This document shows, one piece after another, positions 25,563 to 35,320 of a DNA stretch of 64,000 nucleotides (positions within the stretch are counted from its first letter, which is position 1; the number at the start of each line of letters is the position of its first letter). The translations under genes and the position numbers were made by a program. The notes beneath the pieces were generated by a model that saw only the letters and a list, made by a program, of their open reading frames with translations, made no database searches and was not told where the DNA came from. The stretch is from Candidatus Poribacteria bacterium (GTDB lineage: Bacteria; Poribacteria; WGA-4E; PCPOR2b): contig PYIZ01000028.1 of assembly GCA_003635265.1 (NCBI GenBank), positions 16,587 to 80,586 of the forward strand, written 5' to 3'.

Positions 25563-26855
25563 TTAAGTCTCTACAATTGCTGCGTAGACCAGCGATTTAA
25601 CGGTATGGCTCAACGCGGAAAAGGGAATGTGCTGCGCCAAGGTGATCGCTACCAACTCATCCCGTGGTGAAATCCAAAATTCAGTGCTAGTGCCACCGAT
25701 CCATCCGTACTCACCGATCTGGGAGGCAGGCACCCAATCGGTCTGTTGAACACGAACTGAAACACCTAGTCCGAACCCAAGCCCGCCATAGCGATCTTCA
25801 GGCTTTTTGTCGAGTGGTATCAAGTTTTCGGGTAAATGGTTACGGGTCATCAATTCGACGGACTCTGGTTTCAACAACCGTTTCCCAGACAAGACTCCCT
25901 TGCCTGAGAGCATCAGGCAGAACCGAGCGAAATCGGATCCCGTCGAAACCAATCCCCCGCCGGCGGATAGGAATCTTGGCTTCTCTATAAAGCTGGTCTT
26001 GGATATGTGTCCAGTGCCTCCCTCCGGTGCGTCTATGGTCTGTAAGCCTCCCGTCGGCACTGGACCGTACATGCCCGCCAACCGATCAATTTTCTCCGCA
26101 GGCACATAGAACCCGGTATCAACCATGCCCAACGGCTGGAAAATTCGCTCGGTTAGAAACTGGTCGAAGGATTGGTCCGAAGCAACCTCAATGAGTCGTC
26201 CTAAGACATCGGCGGCGATGCTATAGTGCCATTTCGTCCCCGGCTGATACAACAGTGGGATTTTGCCAAGACGTTGGACAAGTTCCTGTAGGTTGCACTC
26301 ATGCAAGCGGTCTAAACCTGCCGTTCGGTAGAGTTTATCAACCGCGGTAACCCCATTCATGTATCGGGCGGCGCCGGGCAATCCGGCGGTATGCTGCATC
26401 AGATCTTGAACGGTCATTTCCCGGTCTGCTTCCACCGGCGTAAACACATCGGTATCAGGGTCCTGTGCTACCTTCAATCCACTTAATTCAGGCAGATATA
26501 CTGAAGCCGGTGCGTCGAGCTTCAGGTTACCCTCCTCGCAAAGCATCATTACCCCTACAGCAGCAACCGGCTTGGTCATCGAGTAGATTCGGAAAATGGT
26601 ATCCTTTTGCATCGGCTTATCTGCTTCGATGTCCATCATGCCGTATGCCTCAAAGTGCGCAACCCTGCCGCGTCGGGCGACAAGCGTGACGGCACCCGCG
26701 ACTTGTCCTTCGTCAACGAACTTTTGTGTTGTCGAGGAAATACCCTCAAGCCGTTCTTCCGAAAGCCCCACCTCGTGTGGGGGAGCGATCAAGCCACGGA
26801 GGTTACTATCACAATCAATACATACCTGTGGTTCAAAGATCGATTGCTCGGTCAC
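25563..26855 (-). CDS. Beta-lactamase-fold (class C) serine hydrolase
   Basis: 430 residues from a GTG at 26855, chosen because GGAGG lies 5 bases upstream. The active site has SMTK (S-x-x-K) in FRIYSMTKPVAAVGVMML, the YSI triad tyrosine in KWHYSIAADVLGRLIE, and a C-terminal GGTSTEFWISP region replacing K-T-G. With the substituted third motif it fits esterases or D-aminopeptidases of family VIII (EstB-like) better than true beta-lactamases. No signal peptide, so cytoplasmic. Part of the accessory block at 23.8-27.4 kb. Confidence 0.82.
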   Translation of the reverse strand: MTEQSIFEPQVCIDCDSNLRGLIAPPHEVGLSEERLEGISSTTQKFVDEGQVAGAVTLVARRGRVAHFEAYGMMDIEADKPMQKDTIFRIYSMTKPVAAVGVMMLCEEGNLKLDAPASVYLPELSGLKVAQDPDTDVFTPVEADREMTVQDLMQHTAGLPGAARYMNGVTAVDKLYRTAGLDRLHECNLQELVQRLGKIPLLYQPGTKWHYSIAADVLGRLIEVASDQSFDQFLTERIFQPLGMVDTGFYVPAEKIDRLAGMYGPVPTGGLQTIDAPEGGTGHISKTSFIEKPRFLSAGGGLVSTGSDFARFCLMLSGKGVLSGKRLLKPESVELMTRNHLPENLIPLDKKPEDRYGGLGFGLGVSVRVQQTDWVPASQIGEYGWIGGTSTEFWISPRDELVAITLAQHIPFSALSHTVKSLVYAAIVET

Positions 26856-26872
26856 AAATTCCTCCAAATCCT

Positions 26873-26892
26873 GCTGGATTGGTCAATCCAGC
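26873..26892. repeat. Perfect 9-base-arm palindrome GCTGGATTG/CAATCCAGC
   Basis: Arms 26873-26881 and 26884-26892 with a two-base centre. It lies in the short gap between two minus-strand genes, near a second palindrome at 26931-26952; likely a member of the dispersed palindrome family. Confidence 0.6.
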
Positions 26893-26930
26893 CGTAGCCG
26901 GTTGAGAGCAGTTACACTCCTATCCGATCG

Positions 26931-26952
26931 GCTTGGATAGACATATCCAAGC
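26931..26952. repeat. Perfect 9-base-arm palindrome GCTTGGATA/TATCCAAGC
   Basis: Arms 26931-26939 and 26944-26952, loop GACA, 10 bases after the stop of the SRPBCC gene on the minus strand. It could terminate that transcript, but there is no T-run. Confidence 0.6.
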
Positions 26953-26961
26953 TTAAGAAGG

Positions 26962-27405
26962 TTACGCGAGGAGTTCTTTTAACTTTGTGGTACGATAGGC
27001 AAAAATTTTCTCTATGTCTGGGGCGACGAAAAGTTTCTGCACAAGCCCCCCGCCGAGGACAGCGTAGTCCACCTCATCTCTTACCAGTGTGCCGTCAGGA
27101 ACGGGAACAAAGGTGTGTCTATGGATCCAGCAACGGTAGGGTCCACGACGCTGTTCATCAACGAAGGAGTGAGGCGGATCCCAAGTTGTTATTTCGCTCT
27201 GCCAACGGATGGGAATACCACGCAATTTCAGACGATAGTCAATCAACGTCCCGACTTTCATATCAATGGGCGCAGGTGTAAGCATCTGGAAATGGAGCCA
27301 AGGCGGTGTTATCTCCGCTAGATTGTATGCGTCCGAAAAGAAGCTGAATAGCTCATCTTGTGATTTCTCAATTTTCTGTTCGGTTTTCAATTGAAAGACT
27401 TTCAT
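26962..27405 (-). CDS. SRPBCC-family ligand-binding protein
   Basis: 147 residues from ATG 27405 (GGAGG 7 bases upstream). MKVFQLKTEQKIEKSQDELFSFFSDAYNLAEITPPWL and later IRWQSEITTWDPPHSFVDEQ and YRCWIHRHTFVP are typical of the SRPBCC helix-grip cyclase/dehydrase-like fold (COG4276 type). It probably binds a hydrophobic small molecule in the cytoplasm; ligand unknown. It begins the block of genes set between two parts of the MoxR cluster. Confidence 0.85.
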   Translation of the reverse strand: MKVFQLKTEQKIEKSQDELFSFFSDAYNLAEITPPWLHFQMLTPAPIDMKVGTLIDYRLKLRGIPIRWQSEITTWDPPHSFVDEQRRGPYRCWIHRHTFVPVPDGTLVRDEVDYAVLGGGLVQKLFVAPDIEKIFAYRTTKLKELLA

Positions 27406-27416
27406 TTTGTTTCCTC

Positions 27417-27441
27417 CGTAGGTTAGGCTTCCTAGCCCAAC
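27417..27441. repeat. GGTTAGG-CTT-CCTAGCC palindrome
   Basis: A 7-base stem with one G-U pair, flanked by GTA and CAAC, just upstream of the SRPBCC gene. Same general type as the palindromes at 14139 and 31921. Confidence 0.45.
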
Positions 27442-27506
27442 TGCGTCAATGATAGCGATATAGATTTTACGTCCCGATATATTGAGGATCCTCGCCACGC
27501 GGGATT

Positions 27507-29294
27507 TTACGCCTCACGTTTAACGAGAATCAGGTGTAGCGTCAAAGTGCCGATGGCGAGCAGCAGGAAGAACCACGCAAAACTTTGATAGCCCCACCAC
27601 CGCAATGTCTCCTCTCCCCAATCGCCCCAACGTCCCGTCACCCTATCCGTGAGGTCTGATTCGGCTTGGTAAAGTGCGTTTGAGGAAAATGCGTATTTAT
27701 CAAGACCTGCACGCATCTCATAGATACCAACTGCTTCAGCTTTACGATTTATCGTTCTATCAACTACAGGCTGCGTAAACGTCCCACCATCGGGTGAAAC
27801 CACTTCCACAGATGTTGTGCCCAACTTAGTCTTCAGCGCGGCGACCTCGCCCAACCGAAGGTTGGTTCGTTGTAAGCCGGGTATCTGTGAGGCACGCCAC
27901 TGAAGGAGGTTCCACATCAAAATAGGCCAGTTCGGTGAGTTTTGGAGCGTTGACAGGTCAGGCCGTAGGCGCAGTCGGATTTCATGAACTCCGGCGAACC
28001 GCTCGGTGTCGGTTAACAGAGGAACATTTCCAGCGGTGATAATCGGTGTACCCGGAAACTGCTCCTTCGTGCCGGCACCCCATACCACGCCGCCGAGTGA
28101 AAGTCCCTCGGTCAATGGATGCGTCAGATTAATAACGAAGGGACCGAGATAAGCGGATGACTCCGGTTCGCTGATAACGCGCACAGACCACGCCTCGGTG
28201 GAATCATCGGCAACCGCTGTCTCATCAAGAAAGACTAATTCAGGTTCCGTGTTTACCGACAAAACTCTATCGGTTGATGCCAGCGCGTTCTCAATGAGAG
28301 AGCGGAGTCTTGGTTCTTGAATCCGGACATCTACAAGCACCGGTTTTGGGTGTTGTGGAAGGAGAACAACCTCGTTATCAACCACAAGGACATCATCGCC
28401 AATCCTTGCTCGCAACGTTGGCGTTTTTGGCGGGAGGTTCAGAAAGATCCGGCGTGTTACCCGTGGCTCAACTTCAAGGGTCGATCGGTGCAGCGGTGGT
28501 ATCGATTTTTGGGCAGCAGCACCCTCTACCTCTACAACCAACTCCGTGCGGCTCGTGTGCGGTGAGAGATTGGTGATCTCCAATAAACACCGCTCACCCG
28601 AATCGGTAGTGGTTCGCGCGGCATTGACAAACGCCATGTTGGAGTGGGGGATACCAAACGCCCACCACCGCATTCGGTCTTCCCCCAGTATTTGAGGCGG
28701 GGGTTCATCTGCCAGAACAAGAATGAGAGTTTTCTGTCCTCCCAGTTCAGCGGCGAGGCTTATCGCTGCTTCCAAATCCGCAGACGGCGAGAGACATTTC
28801 CAAGCCTCCAGTCGGTCTATCGCCTCATCCACAGTTCGTGCCTCTTCGTTCAGCACTTGTGGCTCTGTGCCCGCGAGCACGTAGCGCACCGCATAGCTGC
28901 GCCGGGCGAATGGATTAAATCCGGGGGGCGCAAGTTCCTCCTTCAGTGCTGCAATCGCTCGGCTTTTGGGTGTCTCATCAACACCTGCTAACATTGAGAA
29001 GGAATCATCGAGCACCACCATCAGTGGTATTGTACCCTGCGTCGTCCGAACGATTGGAGCTGCCACTGCAAGGGCGAGTAGTATAATAGCAAGCAATTCC
29101 AAAAAGAATAGTAGAGGTGTTTGCAACCGCTCTACGCGCAAGCCACCTTGACGCGCCTGCTGCTGGTTCACCCAAAGCATCAGACTAGACACAGGGTAAC
29201 GGCGCGATCGAGTGCGCAACAGATAAATAGCAGCAAGACCCGTAATCGCGAAAAGTGAGAGGAATCCGAGTGGAAATGTAAAGGTGGGAATCAT
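27507..29294 (-). CDS. BatA-type aerotolerance-regulator membrane protein with VWA domain
   Basis: 595 residues, ATG at 29294. The N-terminal BatA domain is clear: a first helix (LGFLSLFAITGLAAIYLL), then the RYPVSSLMLW segment and a second helix (LLFFLELLAIILLALAVAAP). A VWA domain with the MIDAS start VVLDDSFSML (about 92-101) follows. A final helix lies near 570-590. Full length for the BatA/VWA membrane proteins found with MoxR and DUF58. It sits in the inner membrane with the VWA part outside. It follows the ABC exporter genes in the same direction. Confidence 0.85.
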   Translation of the reverse strand: MIPTFTFPLGFLSLFAITGLAAIYLLRTRSRRYPVSSLMLWVNQQQARQGGLRVERLQTPLLFFLELLAIILLALAVAAPIVRTTQGTIPLMVVLDDSFSMLAGVDETPKSRAIAALKEELAPPGFNPFARRSYAVRYVLAGTEPQVLNEEARTVDEAIDRLEAWKCLSPSADLEAAISLAAELGGQKTLILVLADEPPPQILGEDRMRWWAFGIPHSNMAFVNAARTTTDSGERCLLEITNLSPHTSRTELVVEVEGAAAQKSIPPLHRSTLEVEPRVTRRIFLNLPPKTPTLRARIGDDVLVVDNEVVLLPQHPKPVLVDVRIQEPRLRSLIENALASTDRVLSVNTEPELVFLDETAVADDSTEAWSVRVISEPESSAYLGPFVINLTHPLTEGLSLGGVVWGAGTKEQFPGTPIITAGNVPLLTDTERFAGVHEIRLRLRPDLSTLQNSPNWPILMWNLLQWRASQIPGLQRTNLRLGEVAALKTKLGTTSVEVVSPDGGTFTQPVVDRTINRKAEAVGIYEMRAGLDKYAFSSNALYQAESDLTDRVTGRWGDWGEETLRWWGYQSFAWFFLLLAIGTLTLHLILVKREA

Positions 29295-29414
29295 GGTTCA
29301 CCATCAATGGTCTGAGCTTATTGAGTCTATGACCGTATTTCCAATAATCACCAGATTACCAATCAGGCAGCGATCGAGAAAACGGAGGCGATTCTCACAT
29401 CCCACCAACTCGCT

Positions 29415-30929
29415 CTAAACGCCTAATACGTTACCGGATTTATCTGTCTGGGAACCGCTTGCCACTTTTTCTCTAGGGGGACGGAAGGCGTTAAATTGTC
29501 TGAAAAACCACGGTAGGCTGAGCGCACCGATGAATACTGCACAAAAAATCGAGATGATTAGACTAAAAGGCACAACCTCACTGTCATGAAACAGAAATGG
29601 CCCAAGGGGACTAGCGACCAGCCAATTTTCATCCCACTTTCCGTAAATAAAAAAGAGGATGAGCGGTATGATCGTCGTTGTAATACCTAATAAAACGAGG
29701 GCAATTACCCACGTATAATTGCTAGTAACTCGGTCCATCAAGAAATTTCTTCTTATCAGTGACGCAGCCAACACATAACTGAAGGTGTACAACCCCAGAA
29801 CAGCTAGTGGTGCGATGCGTAGCATCTCATCATTAGTTACCATATGCGGAAAAACAATTAACCATCCCACCGCAGACAGTACAGTCAAAGCTATAATTGA
29901 AGCAGACCACATTACGCCGCCAGCGGCACCACTATAAAAAAGAAATGCCATTGAACGGGCAAACCATCTGCGTGGAACGGCTTGGCGAACCCGCCAACCC
30001 AAATGCTCCCTCTCACTGACAGCAACAAACAGACCGATGGAATGTAGAAGAATATGTAAAATTGCCCACACCCAGATCGGATCAAAGTCGTCGATCACTA
30101 TACTCCAAATTGCCGCGCCAATCCCTGTCAAGAACCACACTACAGTGACGAGAATACGCACAGGCAATGCTCGATTGGCAGATAAAGGGCTTATAAGTGC
30201 GATCGATAGCAGAGCAAAAATGCCGATGAGTGCTAACCCACTCACTAGCACGCCCAAGGCACCTAGCCAAAACTCCGCAGCGTCGAGTTGGCTGCCGATG
30301 CCAAACTCCATAAGCAACAAAGAAAAAACAGTTATGATGTTAACAGCAATAAGAACAATAACGAACCAACCCACGCCAAGAATCACCCTAAAGACCCGGT
30401 TTGCAGGAATACATGCGACGAAAATAGCAGATTGGATGCCTACAGCTACCACGAGGAAATCGAATGTGAGTAGGACGAAAATTGATGGTAAGTCAATGCC
30501 ACGCAAAAGGTAGGTGAAGGTCATAAATGGCATACAGGCACTATAAAGCAGGACAGTAATTACGAGCCCCGCGAGGAATTTGCCCCAGATGATTGACTGT
30601 GGTCGAAGGGTTGTGATGAACAAAAGGTCAACATTGGCATCCGCTCGCTCGTTCGCCAACCGGATGCCGGTATAGGCGGGGATACACAACAAGCACGTCA
30701 TCAGCAAATTCGACACCAAAACTCGAAAGATTTTTAGCCCGCCATCGAAAGATTCGGCAACAGACTTATCTATTACCAAGAATAACCCCATGGTCAGCAA
30801 TTGGACACAGAGAAAACAGATTATCACCACAACTAGGAATTTTCCCTGAACCGCTTGGCGCAACTCTTTGACAACAATAGGGTTGAGCCGATCGTTAATT
30901 TTTTCAAGGCTATCACCGATCCACTTCAT
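29415..30929 (-). CDS. ABC-2-type transporter permease
   Basis: 504 residues with at least ten hydrophobic segments. The amphipathic start NPIVVKELRQAVQGKFLVVVIICFLCVQ is the usual first helix of ABC-2 exporters or of GldF/NatB-like permeases. The mid-region FITTLRPQSIIWGKFLAGLVITVLLY fits too. It overlaps the ATPase stop by four bases and forms an exporter with it. Cargo unknown; the cluster context points to envelope work. Confidence 0.85.
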   Translation of the reverse strand: MKWIGDSLEKINDRLNPIVVKELRQAVQGKFLVVVIICFLCVQLLTMGLFLVIDKSVAESFDGGLKIFRVLVSNLLMTCLLCIPAYTGIRLANERADANVDLLFITTLRPQSIIWGKFLAGLVITVLLYSACMPFMTFTYLLRGIDLPSIFVLLTFDFLVVAVGIQSAIFVACIPANRVFRVILGVGWFVIVLIAVNIITVFSLLLMEFGIGSQLDAAEFWLGALGVLVSGLALIGIFALLSIALISPLSANRALPVRILVTVVWFLTGIGAAIWSIVIDDFDPIWVWAILHILLHSIGLFVAVSEREHLGWRVRQAVPRRWFARSMAFLFYSGAAGGVMWSASIIALTVLSAVGWLIVFPHMVTNDEMLRIAPLAVLGLYTFSYVLAASLIRRNFLMDRVTSNYTWVIALVLLGITTTIIPLILFFIYGKWDENWLVASPLGPFLFHDSEVVPFSLIISIFCAVFIGALSLPWFFRQFNAFRPPREKVASGSQTDKSGNVLGV

Positions 30930-31855
30930 TGTGTCTCTCCCTTTGTCACGTCCATGAACACCGATTCCAGATCGCTACCCTGCTGCTTAAACTCGACAAT
31001 ACGGTATCCATCTCGAATTAGGGTTGCAAGAAGGTCACTGCACATCTCCTCAGAGCCGGCGATCCGCGCCTCTATCGCGTTTCCCAGTTGGTTGGCTGCC
31101 GCAACATTCGGCATCAACAGCAACGACTTATACAGGTCATCCTGTTTGTCAAGTGGTCGGATCAAAACAGTATGTTGTTCGTCCTCCGGCTTGATAATCT
31201 CTTCCAACGTCCCCGCGGTAATGATTTTCCCCTGTTCTATAATCACGGCACCATCGCAGATTTCCGACAGTTCGGTCAGGATGTGCGAGCTAATCAAGAT
31301 GGCTTTCCCTTGGCTCGACAAGACTCTCAGAAGTTCCCGCAGTTCGACTCGCGCGCGCGGGTCCAGACCGGATGCAGGTTCATCCATCACCAACACCGGA
31401 GGGTCATGGATCAGGGCTCGTGCAAGGCTGACCCGCTGTTTCATCCCCTTCGAGAGCGCGTACAAACTTTTTTCCCGAATACTCGCGAGGTTGGTAAATT
31501 CTTCGATATTTTCAACCACTTGCCGGCGTTGTGTTCCCGCCAACCCATAAGCACGAGCGAAGAAGTCGAGGTATTCGTGCACAGATATATCCCGGTGCAT
31601 CGGAAGGGCGTCGGGCACATATCCAATCATCCGGCGTGCCTGCTCCGGCACCTCGACAATCGAAACATCGTCAATTTGGGCATCGCCGCTTGTCGGTTCA
31701 TCAAGCGTCGCCAAGATCCTCATGGTCGTCGTCTTGCCAGCACCGTTGGGACCCACAAAGCCGATGATTTCTCCCGATGAAAAGCTAAAGGAAATATCGT
31801 CAACCGCTCGCGTTGCGCCAAAGTCTTTTCTGAGATTAGTGATAGTGACTTGCAT
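30926..31855 (-). CDS. ABC transporter ATP-binding protein
   Basis: 309 residues, ATG at 31855. Walker A GPNGAGKTTTM (about 35-45), signature LSKGMKQRVSLARAL, Walker B VLVMDEPASGLDP and the H-loop ISSHIL are all present, so it should be an active ATPase. It is of the CcmA/NatA/GldA type that drives ABC-2 permeases and has a C-terminal regulatory extension. It is coupled by ATGA to the permease gene. Confidence 0.92.
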   Translation of the reverse strand: MQVTITNLRKDFGATRAVDDISFSFSSGEIIGFVGPNGAGKTTTMRILATLDEPTSGDAQIDDVSIVEVPEQARRMIGYVPDALPMHRDISVHEYLDFFARAYGLAGTQRRQVVENIEEFTNLASIREKSLYALSKGMKQRVSLARALIHDPPVLVMDEPASGLDPRARVELRELLRVLSSQGKAILISSHILTELSEICDGAVIIEQGKIITAGTLEEIIKPEDEQHTVLIRPLDKQDDLYKSLLLMPNVAAANQLGNAIEARIAGSEEMCSDLLATLIRDGYRIVEFKQQGSDLESVFMDVTKGETQ

Positions 31856-31920
31856 ACGTGTGATGTATCGGGTTTAGGTTGGTGTATGAGCTGTCACCAA
31901 GGAAAATGCCGATCGAGTTA

Positions 31921-31948
31921 GTAGGGAACGCAGATCTGCGTTCCCTAC
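31921..31948. repeat. Perfect 28-base palindrome
   Basis: GTAGGGAACGCAGA (31921-31934) followed by its exact inverse TCTGCGTTCCCTAC (31935-31948), with no loop. It lies 16 bases after the stop codon of the 725-residue membrane protein. It may terminate transcription or be one copy of the palindrome family. Confidence 0.75.
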
Positions 31949-31964
31949 GTTTGCCAAATACCCC

Positions 31965-34142
31965 TTATTCCGATGCCAAGATACCATAAACGGCAGCACT
32001 ATATTGCTTTTCCGTTACGTTCTGCAGCCCCTCTTCAATAAATGGAGAGGCTTTCAAGGAAGCTATATAGCAGCCGGGACGCAGATATTTCTCAGGGTTG
32101 ATTTTGAGACGTTCAATATTTTCTACCCAATTGCCGGAGGCGAATATGGCACGTAAGTCAGTTGTCCTCTCGGCGTGGATTTTAAGTATGCCGCCGGGCC
32201 TGCTAGTTTTTATGTTGTAAGAACGCTTCAAAAGCTGATCTGTTACCTCCCACTGCAGATCGGAATCTTGAACAGAAACAGTCACATTATCAGAGAGTGA
32301 TAGACCATACCATCTCATTTCATCTCTTAATACCGGCGAGATTTCCTCCCTATTCAGGTCCTGATTGATAGAAGGATCCCATAATTCAAACTGGAGCACC
32401 TCAGCAGATTTATTTGAACTATCAACACGCAAATCCGGTCGCAATTTCAATTCTACTTCCTCTCCCGCAGGAATATCTATTGCAGAATAGATCGCGCCAT
32501 CTCTGTCTTCCAACCAGAATTGGCTGATGTCAGCCCCCAGACTATTGACAATTCTCAAACCGGCGTTTGCGCCCCTTCTGACTGTTACACGCTCGCGCCT
32601 CGTTTCACTTTTGCGGACCATAAAATGTATTGGAACACGGGCGGTTACCCAACCACTTCCCAAGTGCTGATCGTGTGTCCAATCAACTGTAAGCACTTTA
32701 TTTGTATCCCTAGCGGAGATTTGGGGCGTTAATTCCGTTTCATAACCGAAATGTAATCCCTCACCTAGGGTCAGTGCCGAGTAGAAAGCGGTCCAGCCAA
32801 TGGTTGTAGCGCGGTGCACCCTTTCGTCAAGAATCGTCAGTCCCTCTGTACGGACCACTTGCTTCCACCCTTCAGCAAAAGTTGCATAGGCGAACACACC
32901 AAGACAGGTGATCAACGAGATAACTGGCGTTGTCCAGAGCAGCCAGATGCGTCGTTTTCGGCGAGACAGCATAATGAGATTCACTGGTCCGATGACTATA
33001 GCAAAAAGCAGCATCAGCAAAAATAGTCCCCGCACAGGAATCCCCAGTCTGCTTACCACCGGAAAAATGCGATTCGCTTCTTCAACCGAGTTATTCCATT
33101 GCCAAGGGATCCCGGTCTTCGTCCATGACTCTATAACAAATCTCCACTGTTTCTGATTTAGATTTTTTGCGTCGGTCGCAGGACTCACGATATACTGACC
33201 GAAGCCGACATTATAGACGGCAATCCCCTCAGAGTCAGTGGGAAGTTCAGGTTTCAGCAACCCTTTCAAGCCCCAGCTTTCAGGCAGTTCATGTTCCCCC
33301 AAGACGAACAGGGCACCACCGCACTCTACGTAATGCCATAACGCTGACTGAACATCAGGTGGCATCTGTCGGATATCCTCGGCCGTGACGATGATGCCAT
33401 CGTAGCGTGAGAAACCGAGCCAGGTTGTGTTCCACGCCGACACAGGAAGCCCGAGATCAATTGTTTCGTATGAAGGAGTAGAACCTCTGCCTCTCGAACC
33501 CGGAGAGCTGCTACTTGACCCCGAGGGACCGCCTGAAGGCGGAGGACTAAGTAACTTGTCAGCGTATGCGTGCAAAGCTGTCGGATCCACATTTCGACTA
33601 ATCAAGATCCGGAGTGATAGAGGAAAACCTTTGCTCGCTACTGGTGCCCCCGGCGATGTGCCGACACCGATAGAGACATGCGTCGTGCTCGACCTTCCCC
33701 GAGCATGTTGACCGCCAGATAACAGCACTTCATCCCGTTGCAGCTCACCGTCAATAGCAACTCCCAACTCACTGCCGGATGCTAGCGGTACAGATGGCTG
33801 AAGCAAAGAGACATAGACCGTGGCGGACGGACCAACGATGACCGAGCGGGTAAGTTCTCGAATTTCATTCCTAGGAGTGCCGAAAACCTTTTTTGGCAAA
33901 ATCAGTGTCACTTGATGGACGGTGTCAAGTGAGCGATTCGATACAGCAATTCTATATTCCGCATATCCGTGGAAGGTGTTGCCAGTTGGTTGGAGTTCAG
34001 GTGTGATTGTTATGTCGCCAAACTCCGTGCCTGCGAGCGCATCGGACACGGTGCCGCACAACCATGCAACAATCAGCAAAGAGATGGCACCCAAGGCAAA
34101 ATATCTCGCTATCGATTCTTGGGAGAATGAACGCATTTTCAA
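31965..34142 (-). CDS. Large exported membrane protein of the MoxR cluster, unknown function
   Basis: 725 residues, ATG at 34142, 26 bases after the MoxR gene. An N-terminal helix (FALGAISLLIVAWLCG, about 15-30) acts as signal or anchor. A Ser/Gly/Pro-rich linker (PSGGPSGSSSSSPGSRGRG, about 201-219) separates a beta-rich domain from a glutamine-amidotransferase-like segment (HYVECGGALFVLGEHELPESWG). Two helices near 370-390 and 402-422 (LFLLMLLFAIVIGPVNLIML) precede a further C-terminal domain. Similar proteins accompany MoxR, BatA and ABC exporter genes in related genomes; the function is not established. Confidence 0.75.
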   Translation of the reverse strand: MKMRSFSQESIARYFALGAISLLIVAWLCGTVSDALAGTEFGDITITPELQPTGNTFHGYAEYRIAVSNRSLDTVHQVTLILPKKVFGTPRNEIRELTRSVIVGPSATVYVSLLQPSVPLASGSELGVAIDGELQRDEVLLSGGQHARGRSSTTHVSIGVGTSPGAPVASKGFPLSLRILISRNVDPTALHAYADKLLSPPPSGGPSGSSSSSPGSRGRGSTPSYETIDLGLPVSAWNTTWLGFSRYDGIIVTAEDIRQMPPDVQSALWHYVECGGALFVLGEHELPESWGLKGLLKPELPTDSEGIAVYNVGFGQYIVSPATDAKNLNQKQWRFVIESWTKTGIPWQWNNSVEEANRIFPVVSRLGIPVRGLFLLMLLFAIVIGPVNLIMLSRRKRRIWLLWTTPVISLITCLGVFAYATFAEGWKQVVRTEGLTILDERVHRATTIGWTAFYSALTLGEGLHFGYETELTPQISARDTNKVLTVDWTHDQHLGSGWVTARVPIHFMVRKSETRRERVTVRRGANAGLRIVNSLGADISQFWLEDRDGAIYSAIDIPAGEEVELKLRPDLRVDSSNKSAEVLQFELWDPSINQDLNREEISPVLRDEMRWYGLSLSDNVTVSVQDSDLQWEVTDQLLKRSYNIKTSRPGGILKIHAERTTDLRAIFASGNWVENIERLKINPEKYLRPGCYIASLKASPFIEEGLQNVTEKQYSAAVYGILASE

Positions 34143-34168
34143 ACTCCTTTATTCGAGATCAAAAGAAC

Positions 34169-35218
34169 TTATGCTGAACGAATTTCAAGGTCATCGGGCA
34201 GATTGAGGTCGGTTTCGTCGAGGGTAGCGAGGAGACTATCCACGATTGTGAAGGTATCCACGCTGTCAAAGCGGGCTTGATAGTTCAGAATCACACGATG
34301 GTTCAACACAGCTGAAGCGACTGCTTTTACATCTTCAAATCCGACGGTCGGACGGCCCGCGAGCAGTGCGGATGCCCGTGACGCTTCCGCCATTGCAATT
34401 GCTGCCCGTGGTGAGGCGGCGTATGTGACATATTTTTTGACATCTTCCGTGGTTTCAGACGCGTTCGGATGGGTGGCAGCCGTGAGACGTGAAATGTAAC
34501 GTGAAACCGGCTTGGGTAGGAAAATCCTATCCATTACGTCGAATAACTGGTTCAGTTGCCCAGCACTCATTGACCATGTAGGGACAGGCGGTTCACCACG
34601 GCGACGGGTTGAGATGATGTCGTCGAGTACGTCCACATCGGCGTGAGGAACGATTAGTTTGAACAGGAACCGATCTAACTGCGCCTCTGGAAGCGGATAC
34701 GTTCCCTCTAATTCAATAGGGTTCTGGGAAGCAAGGACAAAAAAGGGACTGGGCAGGGCGCGCGTATTGCCAAGCAGGGTGACGGAACGCTCCTGCATCG
34801 CCTCAAGCAGGGCGGATTGTGTTTTGGGGGAAGCGCGGTTTATCTCATCAGCGAGTAGGATGTTTGTAAACACCGGACCTGCTTGAAAACTCATCTCGCG
34901 GTGCCCGTCCGGGGTCTGCTGCAAGATATGCGTGCCAACGATATCACCGGGCATCAGGTCGGGGGTAAACTGTACCCGATTAAAATCGAGGTTGAGCAAT
35001 TGCCCCAGCGCTTTGACGAGTGCGGTTTTGCCAACACCCGGCACCCCTTCCAGCAGGATGTGCCCCTGACTCAGGATGCCAATGAGCACCATGCGATGGA
35101 GTGCGGACCGACCCAGCAGAACACGATCCAGTTCTGCAAGCACCTTTTCTGTGAGTTCAACGGCAGGACTGAGTTCTTCAGGCTGAAGGAGATTCTCGGA
35201 TTGCTTATTCTCTGACAT
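34169..35218 (-). CDS. MoxR-family AAA+ ATPase
   Basis: 349 residues, ATG at 35218. Walker A LEGVPGVGKTALVK (about 55-68), Walker B ILLADEINRASPKTQSALLEAMQE, sensor-1 FVLASQNPIE and the arginine-containing EAQLDRFLF segment are all present. MoxR ATPases are thought to remodel or activate VWA-containing partners. This one leads the membrane protein, ABC exporter and BatA genes; the DUF58/VWA pair continues after an interruption. Confidence 0.93.
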   Translation of the reverse strand: MSENKQSENLLQPEELSPAVELTEKVLAELDRVLLGRSALHRMVLIGILSQGHILLEGVPGVGKTALVKALGQLLNLDFNRVQFTPDLMPGDIVGTHILQQTPDGHREMSFQAGPVFTNILLADEINRASPKTQSALLEAMQERSVTLLGNTRALPSPFFVLASQNPIELEGTYPLPEAQLDRFLFKLIVPHADVDVLDDIISTRRRGEPPVPTWSMSAGQLNQLFDVMDRIFLPKPVSRYISRLTAATHPNASETTEDVKKYVTYAASPRAAIAMAEASRASALLAGRPTVGFEDVKAVASAVLNHRVILNYQARFDSVDTFTIVDSLLATLDETDLNLPDDLEIRSA

Positions 35219-35320
35219 GGTTGTTTATTGCTGGTGCATCAATCCAATGCAACATATTTCGCCCCGTTGGGGCTTGAGAGCTGGTTTTGCCATTGCTCGA
35301 TTTTTTGCGTCTGCCTAAAT

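Noticed and set aside
25563..26855. True class C beta-lactamase
   Set aside because: No signal peptide and no K-T-G motif; family VIII esterase-like is more likely.
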